Source: Beijerinckiaceae bacterium (lineage in GTDB: Bacteria; Pseudomonadota; Alphaproteobacteria; Rhizobiales; Beijerinckiaceae). From it: 64,000 nucleotides of DNA. The position numbers were made by a program, and so were the translations under genes. The DNA is taken from positions 2,782,043 to 2,846,042 of the forward strand of contig JALJOM010000003.1 in the NCBI GenBank assembly GCA_024304885.1. The letters run 5' to 3'. The notes under the pieces were generated by a model. That model was not told the DNA's origin. It did not search any database and saw nothing but the letters and a program-made list of their open reading frames with translations. Position 1 is the stretch's first letter; each line of letters starts with the position of its first letter. This document shows, one piece after another, positions 58,176 to 64,000 of this stretch.

Positions 58176-58733
58176 TTGGACCTTGAGGCGTCGGTCGCGA
58201 TCTGCCGGCTCCCGCAACTGGGGCTCGATGTGCTCGACGAAGCATCGGCAGCACTGCAAAGGTCCCGGCCGATCCGGCCCGGGCTGCGTGTCCTCGTCGT
58301 CGGCCCCGAGACCGAGACGGAGTTCGACTATGCTCGCAAGATCGACGCGGGTGGCGGGCAGGCGACCTGCATCAATCCGGTGCGCACGCCTGCCGCAGCT
58401 CGTTTCGAGCTCGGTGGCGGTAGATTCGTGCAAGGCAAGGTCGAGGAGCTTCCGGCCGATGTTTGCTTCGACATCATTCGGGAGGACTTTCCCTACCCGA
58501 CCGGCAACTACATCGACTTCCCGGCGGTCAACGCGCGGATCACGCGGCTGAGGGCCGGTGGCATGTGGGTCGTCGTGACCGAGAAGCCGGATTTCGCGGC
58601 GACGCTCGAAGCCGCCGCGCGCCTCGGCGGCGCGCGCGTGCTCGCTCGGGAGCTTCCCTTCAAGCACGACGCCGCGCCCGTCTCGTCGCATCCTCGCGAC
58701 ACGTCGCGGATCGCTCTCGTGATCTCGCGTTGA
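58176..58733 (+). CDS. Methyltransferase-like module resembling polymorphic-toxin domains
   Basis: 185 residues beginning at TTG 58176. The fold appears Rossmann-like: VLVVGPETETEFDYARKIDAGGGQATCINPVRTPAAARF (nucleotide or SAM loop region) followed by REDFPYPTGNYIDFPAVNARITRLRAGGMWVVVTEKPDF and HDAAPVSSHPRDTSRIALVISR. From memory this arrangement resembles the C-terminal module of DUF4157-type polymorphic toxins, where it is often attached to a large toxin; here it stands alone. It lies between tssB and tssA on the opposite strand and may be a T6SS-linked effector, immunity or remnant. I cannot assign a substrate. Confidence 0.6.
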   Translation: MDLEASVAICRLPQLGLDVLDEASAALQRSRPIRPGLRVLVVGPETETEFDYARKIDAGGGQATCINPVRTPAAARFELGGGRFVQGKVEELPADVCFDIIREDFPYPTGNYIDFPAVNARITRLRAGGMWVVVTEKPDFAATLEAAARLGGARVLARELPFKHDAAPVSSHPRDTSRIALVISR

Positions 58734-58772
58734 CCTCGAGGCCCGGGCCAGCGCCCGGCGTCGTCGCGGTCG

Positions 58773-60074
58773 CTACTTCCCCTCCGGCGGCTGCAACGTG
58801 TCCTTCGGCAGCATCTCCCGCAACAGCCCGAGAAAATCGCGGCCCGTAAGCTCGCGGGCGCGGTCGACGAGATAGGGCACCGGGCTCGACGGCTCGGTCA
58901 CGTGATAAAACGCACCGATCTTCTTCAGGAGCTGTAGTGCACTGTCACGCGTCGTCACCTCGAACGTCGCCGGCTCCGCGGCCGTGTCGTCGCCCGCGCC
59001 GTCGATCGAGGCGAACTCGGACAATCGCTCGATCGGGAGATCGAAAACTTGAGTCTTGCCGATCTGGACCTTGACGTCCTCGACATAGGAGGGAACGAGC
59101 ACCCGCAGCGCGTCAATGAAGCTGCGGCCGACGAGCTCGATCGCCTGGCGAACGAGGAGAAGCGCCGGGTTCGACGGCTCGCGCCGCTCGTAATAGGCGG
59201 CGATCGCCTCGAGCGCCGCGCGCGCATCGGCAAGCGTCGCGATGTCGCCGGCGACGAGCGGGGTTTCGGCCTCCTCCGCCTCGGTCTCTTCCTCGGGAGG
59301 GCTCTCTCCCAAGGTGGGGTCACGCGCGACGACGAGACCGTCGAGCAAGGCCCGGATCTTCTCGACGAGCTGCTGAAGCCGCGGGAATGCGACTGCCTCG
59401 CCCGCCCCCACGTTCTCGACGAAGGCGGCCCGAATCCGCGCGAGCGCCTCCCCGATCCTCTTGAACTGATCGCGCCGCGCGATCAGCGGCGGGAGATCGA
59501 CCTCGGCAAAGGCGCGCTTGACGACGCCCATATCGAGCTTGTCCTCGTCGCCACGGGGCGCGACCTCGCCCTCGGTGAGCAAATGGCTGCGGTAGCTCAC
59601 CGGGCCGGCATGGCGGTGCTCGAAGAGCGGCACGTAGTTCAACGGCAAGATCACCGGCACCATGTCGTCGAGCGACTGGACCGTGACCATGCGCAGGGCG
59701 AAGTCGCCCTGGTCGCCGCGCGGATGCACGCCCTCCCAATCGCGCTCGAGCAAGTCTGCGATCGCCTCGATTGCCGTGTTGAAGCCGTCGAGATCGCGGT
59801 CGAGGATGCGAAACTTCGCGAGCAGCACGACGAGGCGCAGGTCCCGCGTCCGCTCCAAGAGGCGGGCGATGGCCTTGTATTGCGAGGCGAAATCGACGCT
59901 CGTCCGATCGAAGGGCCGCCCGTCCTCGCCGCTGAAGAAGGTCGCCGGCAGGAGCCCTTCCCCGGAGGCCATGAAGCTTCCGAACTCGTCGTCGCCGGCG
60001 AGGTCGAGATCGGGTCCGCACGGCTCGGGGCCGGGCAAGGGCGCGGTCAGCGATTCCAGAGACAAGTCAGCCAT
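58773..60074 (-). CDS. tssA: T6SS sheath-assembly protein TssA (ImpA type)
   Basis: 433 residues with an ImpA N-terminal domain (TAPLPGPEPCGPDLDLAGDDEFGSFM ... VDFASQYKAIARLLERTRDLRLVVLLAKFRILDRDLDGFNTAIEAIADLLERDWEGVHPRGDQGDFALRM) and a helical C-terminus with an ERREPSNPALLLVRQAIELVGRSFIDAL motif. TssA caps or primes sheath extension. Divergent from vgrG with 92 bases between; the only minus-strand gene between the orphan gene and vgrG. Confidence 0.94.
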   Translation of the reverse strand: MADLSLESLTAPLPGPEPCGPDLDLAGDDEFGSFMASGEGLLPATFFSGEDGRPFDRTSVDFASQYKAIARLLERTRDLRLVVLLAKFRILDRDLDGFNTAIEAIADLLERDWEGVHPRGDQGDFALRMVTVQSLDDMVPVILPLNYVPLFEHRHAGPVSYRSHLLTEGEVAPRGDEDKLDMGVVKRAFAEVDLPPLIARRDQFKRIGEALARIRAAFVENVGAGEAVAFPRLQQLVEKIRALLDGLVVARDPTLGESPPEEETEAEEAETPLVAGDIATLADARAALEAIAAYYERREPSNPALLLVRQAIELVGRSFIDALRVLVPSYVEDVKVQIGKTQVFDLPIERLSEFASIDGAGDDTAAEPATFEVTTRDSALQLLKKIGAFYHVTEPSSPVPYLVDRARELTGRDFLGLLREMLPKDTLQPPEGK

Positions 60075-60166
60075 CTTCGCAAAAACCCGCTTCCCGCCGT
60101 CGCTCGACTTTGCCGGCCCGGCTCGGTATCGTCAAGGACGACCGGGGAGCCAGTCCCGAGGTTCAC

Positions 60167-61963
60167 ATGCCGATCAATCTGACCCAGGACAATCGCCTCG
60201 GGCGCTTGGATACGCCCTTGGGCAAGGACGAGCTCTGCCTCGTCCGCTTCGACGCGACGGAAGGCGCGAGCGAGCTCTTCGAGATCGCGATCGAGGCCGT
60301 GAGCACGAAGTCCGAGATCGATTTCGACCGGGCGATCGGCCAGAGCTGCTCGCTGACCGTCCAATCCTACGCGAAGCCGGACCGTTGCTTCAACGGTGTG
60401 CTCGTCACCGCGCAACAGACGGGCGGCGAGGGCGAGCTCTACAACTACCGCCTGGTCCTGCGGCCGTGGCTCTGGCTGCTGTCGCGGACGAGCGATTGCC
60501 GGATTTTCGAGAACCAGACCGCGAAGGACATCATCAAGAAGGTCTTCAGCGACCGCGGCTTCAGCGACTTCAAGGATGCGACGAACGGCGACTTTCCGAA
60601 GCTCGACTATTGCGTGCAATATCGCGAGACCGACCTCGCCTTCGTGTCACGGCTCATGGAGCAGCACGGAATCTACTATTTCTTCAAGCACACGAAGGAC
60701 AAGCACGAGCTCGTCCTCGCCAACGGCAAGTCGTCGCATGACGCGATCCCCGGCCACGCCTCCCTCCCGGTCTTCCTGGCCGGAAGCCAGGAACGGCGCG
60801 ACCACGAATACTTGCACCAATGGGCGCCGGAGCGACGGTTTCGCAGCGGCAAGTTCGCCCTGACCGACTACAACTACCTCACCTCCGATGCCGACATGAA
60901 AGGCGAGGAGGAGGGGACGGCAGCCTATACCAAGTCGAAGATGGAGATCTTCGACTACCCCGGCAAGTACAAGACCAAATCGGACGGCGAGACCTACGTC
61001 AAGTATCGCCTGCAAGCCGAGCAGGCGCAGGACCAGCGGCGCTCGGGCCGGGGGAACGCCATCAGCCTGTTCCCCGGCGGGCTCGTGAAGCTCGAGAAGC
61101 ATACGAGCGCGTCCGAGAACAAGGAATACCTTGTCCTGCGCGCCGTGCATTCCTACACGGCGGAGGCCTATTTCTCCGGCATGGCGAGCGACGGGCCGAC
61201 CTATGTCGGCGAGTATAATTTTCTCTCGAGCGACATCCCCTATCGGGCGCCGATGACCACCCCGCGCCCGCTGGTGCACGGGCCGCAGACCGCCAAGGTC
61301 GTCGCCGACAAGGGGAATGAAGGCGAGGAGATCGACGTCGACGAGCACGGCCGGATTCTCGTCCGGTTCTTCTGGGACCGGAAGCAGGCGCGCTCGTGCC
61401 GCGTCCGCGTCGCCCAGGTCTGGGCGGGCAAGGGCTGGGGCGGGCAGGTCATCCCGCGCGTCGGGCAGGAGGTCATCGTCGAGTTCCTCGAGGGCGACCC
61501 CGATCGCCCGCTCGTGATCGGCACCGTCTACAACGATCAGTACAAGCATCCGTTCGAGATGCCGGCCAACAAGACCCAGTCCGGGCTCAAGTCCTATTCG
61601 ACGAAGGGCGGCAGCGGCTACAACGAGCTCATGTTCGAGGACAAGAAGGGCTCCGAGCAGATTCGGATGCACGCCCAGAAGGATCACGATGTCACGGTGC
61701 TGAACGCGGAGACCGTCACGATCGGCGAGAAGTTCTCGGGCGGCGGGAACTCGCGCTCGGTCACCTTGAAGAAAGGCTCCGACAAGCTCGATATCAAGAG
61801 CGGCGATCAAGCCGTCGAGATCAAAGGCAAGCAGGAGATCACCGTTCACGATTCGATCAGCATCACCGCGACCACCAAGATGACGCTCACGGTCGGAGCC
61901 AGCAGCATTACCCTCGAACCCGGCCAGATCACGCTGAACGCGCCCCTCATCAAGATCAATTGA
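60167..61963 (+). CDS. vgrG: T6SS spike protein VgrG
   Basis: 598 residues from ATG 60167 (GAGG nearby). Gp27-like N-terminal domain (GRLDTPLGKDELCLVRFDATEGASELFEIAIEAVS), gp44-like part (ETDLAFVSRLMEQHGIYYFF), the OB-fold gp5 block (VRFFWDRKQARSCRVRVAQVWAGKGWGGQVIPRVGQEVIVEFLEGDPDRPLVIG) and the C-terminal beta-helix (DITAT repeats, ITLNAPLIKIN). There is no C-terminal effector extension, so it is a plain spike. Its stop overlaps a small ORF and precedes tagH. Confidence 0.96.
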   Translation: MPINLTQDNRLGRLDTPLGKDELCLVRFDATEGASELFEIAIEAVSTKSEIDFDRAIGQSCSLTVQSYAKPDRCFNGVLVTAQQTGGEGELYNYRLVLRPWLWLLSRTSDCRIFENQTAKDIIKKVFSDRGFSDFKDATNGDFPKLDYCVQYRETDLAFVSRLMEQHGIYYFFKHTKDKHELVLANGKSSHDAIPGHASLPVFLAGSQERRDHEYLHQWAPERRFRSGKFALTDYNYLTSDADMKGEEEGTAAYTKSKMEIFDYPGKYKTKSDGETYVKYRLQAEQAQDQRRSGRGNAISLFPGGLVKLEKHTSASENKEYLVLRAVHSYTAEAYFSGMASDGPTYVGEYNFLSSDIPYRAPMTTPRPLVHGPQTAKVVADKGNEGEEIDVDEHGRILVRFFWDRKQARSCRVRVAQVWAGKGWGGQVIPRVGQEVIVEFLEGDPDRPLVIGTVYNDQYKHPFEMPANKTQSGLKSYSTKGGSGYNELMFEDKKGSEQIRMHAQKDHDVTVLNAETVTIGEKFSGGGNSRSVTLKKGSDKLDIKSGDQAVEIKGKQEITVHDSISITATTKMTLTVGASSITLEPGQITLNAPLIKIN

Positions 61964-62211
61964 TGTCGCGGCGCGATTTCGGGCGCCCGCCCCTGGACGA
62001 GTGGCACGAGCCGTCGGAAAGGCGTACATCTCGGCGCGAGGATCGGCCGTTCGAGCGCGCCTCGGCGCGGGCGTGGCTTCCCGAAATGCACGTTGGCGGG
62101 GCGCTCGGCGGCGGCATGGCAAACGAGGAGGCGAAAGTGTCATGGCGCTCACCCTCACGATCGAGAATTTCGCGCAGCTGCCCGACGGCGGACCCCTCTG
62201 CTACACCGTGA
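61963..62211 (+). CDS. Possible small protein between vgrG and tagH
   Basis: 82-codon open frame whose ATG overlaps the vgrG stop (TGATG). The product is rich in Arg and Glu (SRRDFGRPPLDEWHEPSERRTSRRED), then AWLPEMHVGGALGGGMANEEAK, and its last third overlaps the tagH start. Either a short accessory protein or a chance frame; the composition resembles non-coding frames of this GC-rich DNA. Confidence 0.2.
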   Translation: MSRRDFGRPPLDEWHEPSERRTSRREDRPFERASARAWLPEMHVGGALGGGMANEEAKVSWRSPSRSRISRSCPTADPSATP

Positions 62212-63629
62212 CCGGAGGGCGCGGGTTCGACCTCGGCCGCGACAGCTACCTCGACTGGACCTTGCCCGACCCGAACATGTTCATCTCCGGCAAGCACTGC
62301 GAGGTGCGCTATCGCGACGGCGGCTACTGGCTCTACGACGTCTCCCTCAATGGCACCTATCTCAACGGCGCCGAGCACAGGCTGCTCGAGCCCTATCGCT
62401 TGCGCCACGGCGACCGGCTGTGCATCGGCCAATACCTGATCGCGGTGACGCTCGACGAGGACGACGAGGTATCTCGCTCCGCCGCCTCGAGCCCGCCCGC
62501 CCCCGGCCGAGAAGCGCCGGGCCGGATCGCGCCCGAGAATTTCTGGGACTTCGACGGCGAGGTGCCCGAGCCGATCGATCCGCGGGAGCTGCGCCCCGTC
62601 AAGCCGCGCGCCGTCGCGGCGGATTTCCTCGACTGGGCCATCGAGGCGCCCTCTCCGAGCCGCGATACGCCGGGCCCCGCCCAGGCCTCCTCGCCCTGGC
62701 CGGTGGAACCGGACTCGGATTGGCTCCCGGCACCGCCCCCGCCCCCGGCACCACCCATCCCGCCTGCCGTCCCACGCCCAGAGCGGCCGGTGTGGGATCT
62801 CGACGAGCCGTCACCGGCACGGGACGCCCCGGCCCCGGCGCGAGCCGACGAGCCCCCGCGGGTGCCGAGCCCGACCGGCTGGCCCGCCCCCTCGACGGCT
62901 TCGTTCGATCGCCCGGCCCCACCCGCGGCGCCTCTCGCCCCGCGCCCGGCTCGCCCGGCCGGAGACCTCGGAGCGCCGGAGCATCCCCCGGCACGGCCCG
63001 GCAGGACGGAGCCTGCCGCGGCCGGTCCCGCCAACGCGCCGGCTTCGAGCGACTTCGTGGCGCGCTTCGCCGCCGCCGCCGGCCTGCCGAAGGAGGCGAT
63101 CGCCACTCGCGACGCGGGCGAGCTCGCCGAGATGCTCGGCGCCGTGATGGGAATCGTCGTCGCCGAGATGTGGCAGCTCCTGGAGGCGCGCCGCGAGACG
63201 AAGCGCATGGTCCGCTGCAGCGACCCGACGATGACCAAGGCGGAGAACAACAATCCGCTGAAGTTCGCGCCGACCCCGCACGACGCCTTGAGGCAGATGC
63301 TCGGGCCGCCGAGCCGCGCCTATCTCGCCGCCGGCCCCGCGCTCCAGCAGGGGTTCGCCGATCTCGCCCGCCACCAGATCGATACGATCGCCGCGATGCA
63401 GGGGGCGATCCGGTTGCTGATCGAGGATCTCGATCCGCGCGAGATCGAGCGTACCCACGGCGGCGACCGCGGCCTCGCGGCCATGCTCGGGGCGCGGAAG
63501 GCGAAGCTCTGGGACGTCTATGTCGAGCGCTGGCGCACCAAGGCCAGATCCCACGACGATGGGCTTTTCGGCGCCTTTATGGATTATTTCTCGAAATGCT
63601 ATGATCGCAACGTGGCGGAGCGCACATAA
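62142..63629 (+). CDS. tagH: T6SS-associated FHA-domain protein TagH
   Basis: 495 residues from ATG 62142. N-terminal FHA domain (about 1-105: RGFDLGRDSYLDWTLPDPNMFISGKHCEVRYRDGGYWLYDVSLNGTYLNG, with the conserved Arg, Ser-x-x-His and Asn), a long Pro/Ala-rich linker (about 110-360), and the TagH C-terminal domain (NNPLKFAPTPHDALRQMLGPPSRAYLAAGPALQQGFADLARHQIDTIAAMQGAIRLLIEDLDPREIER). TagH acts with PpkA/PppA kinases in posttranslational control of T6SS. Last gene before the end of the window. Confidence 0.94.
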   Translation: MALTLTIENFAQLPDGGPLCYTVTGGRGFDLGRDSYLDWTLPDPNMFISGKHCEVRYRDGGYWLYDVSLNGTYLNGAEHRLLEPYRLRHGDRLCIGQYLIAVTLDEDDEVSRSAASSPPAPGREAPGRIAPENFWDFDGEVPEPIDPRELRPVKPRAVAADFLDWAIEAPSPSRDTPGPAQASSPWPVEPDSDWLPAPPPPPAPPIPPAVPRPERPVWDLDEPSPARDAPAPARADEPPRVPSPTGWPAPSTASFDRPAPPAAPLAPRPARPAGDLGAPEHPPARPGRTEPAAAGPANAPASSDFVARFAAAAGLPKEAIATRDAGELAEMLGAVMGIVVAEMWQLLEARRETKRMVRCSDPTMTKAENNNPLKFAPTPHDALRQMLGPPSRAYLAAGPALQQGFADLARHQIDTIAAMQGAIRLLIEDLDPREIERTHGGDRGLAAMLGARKAKLWDVYVERWRTKARSHDDGLFGAFMDYFSKCYDRNVAERT

Positions 63630-63668
63630 AGCGCGAGCTTGTCGTGGTATGGCCACGGGTACGTCGAT

Positions 63669-63705
63669 CCGGTCCCCGCGTCGGCAGCGCGACGGCGGGG
63701 ACCGG
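63669..63705 (+). terminator. Strong hairpin downstream of tagH
   Basis: CCGGTCCCCGC (63669-63679) pairs with GCGGGGACCGG (63695-63705), and an inner CGTCG/CGACG pair extends it with one bulge. No U-tract, but the stem is long enough to end or attenuate the vgrG-tagH transcript. Confidence 0.6.
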
Positions 63706-63716
63706 CTCGCGTTTCG

Positions 63717-63820
63717 CTGGAGCAATTTCCAGCGAACCGAGCACCGGTTCGCGTCGCGAAATTGCGACAAAACAAGGATGTCGAGCCGGTTTCCGATTCG
63801 ATCGGATCGGAAACCGCTCC
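63717..63820 (+). repeat. Family-A palindromic repeat, best complete copy
   Basis: GAGCAATTTCCAGCGAACCGAGCACCGGTTCGCGTCGCGAAATTGCGACAAAACAAGGATG then a hairpin GGTTTCCGAT-N8-ATCGGAAACC and CGCTCC. It defines the element used to recognise the other copies. Confidence 0.85.
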
Positions 63821-63888
63821 GGCGATGTTGCGCAACAGCGACATCGCCATGCGAGATGGTGACAACACGATCATTCAGAGAGTCGTGG

Positions 63889-63969
<81 letters not shown>

Positions 63970-64000
63970 TGTCGCGTGACGCAGATACTTCAGGACGGGC

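Overview
The window is about 64 kb of GC-rich chromosome. It looks like an alphaproteobacterium of the Hyphomicrobiales (Rhizobiales), probably a facultative methylotroph near Methylocystaceae/Beijerinckiaceae. That placement is inferred from gene content: a lanthanide-type methanol dehydrogenase set (xoxF-xoxG-xoxJ), argB-HAD nucleotidase-dapD-DUF805, a TIGR02302/DUF4175-type protein, a PduO cobalamin adenosyltransferase beside a twin-transmembrane protein, DUF983-SURF1-thrC-M16 peptidase, and an intracellular polyhydroxyalkanoate depolymerase. No rRNA, tRNA or CRISPR array was seen.

Layout. 1-3.8 kb: end of a flavin split-barrel protein, then argB, a pyrimidine 5'-nucleotidase-like HAD enzyme, dapD and a DUF805 membrane protein with overlapping or close junctions. 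3.9-9.9 kb (minus strand): a [2Fe-2S] thioredoxin-fold ferredoxin followed by an FAD oxidoreductase, and a separate unit of a lectin-fused copper-radical (galactose oxidase family) enzyme followed by a di-haem peroxidase of the MauG/CcpA superfamily. 10.8-12.6 kb: an unknown protein and a luciferase-like monooxygenase. 12.6-17.1 kb: the xox locus, flanked by two unrecognised secreted Cys-containing proteins. 17.4-23 kb: folK, an S9 peptidase, a peroxiredoxin, a DsbD-alpha-like protein and YqgE. 23-31.5 kb (minus): a membrane GGDEF/EAL protein with degenerate motifs, then GNAT, M16 peptidase, thrC, SURF1 and DUF983. The last three are the tail of a usual cytochrome oxidase operon without its core genes. 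31.6-36.4 kb: a nitrilase-family hydrolase, a peptide-binding lipoprotein-like SBP, an amino-acid permease, PduO and a twin-TM protein. 36.7-43.3 kb: TIGR02302, a TacA/TacT-type toxin-antitoxin pair, PHA depolymerase, GST and a GNAT gene of lower GC. 43.4-48.7 kb: zinc alcohol dehydrogenase, MaoC and SDR proteins, a membrane glycosyltransferase, trxB and a decayed HicB-like antitoxin.

48.9-63.6 kb is a type VI secretion cluster. A minus-strand operon runs tssB-tssC-hcp-tssE-tssF-tssG-clpV. tssA is also on the minus strand, diverging from vgrG and tagH. An orphan plus-strand gene resembling the methyltransferase-like module of polymorphic toxins sits between tssB and tssA. Sheath, baseplate, tube, spike and recycling ATPase are present; the membrane complex (tssJLM) and tssK are not in the window, and a strong hairpin follows tagH.

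Intergenic DNA carries dispersed palindromic repeats of at least three kinds (called A, B and C here), with A and C elements nested inside copies of B. The last ~110 bases contain long poly-G runs that look like a sequencing or assembly artefact.
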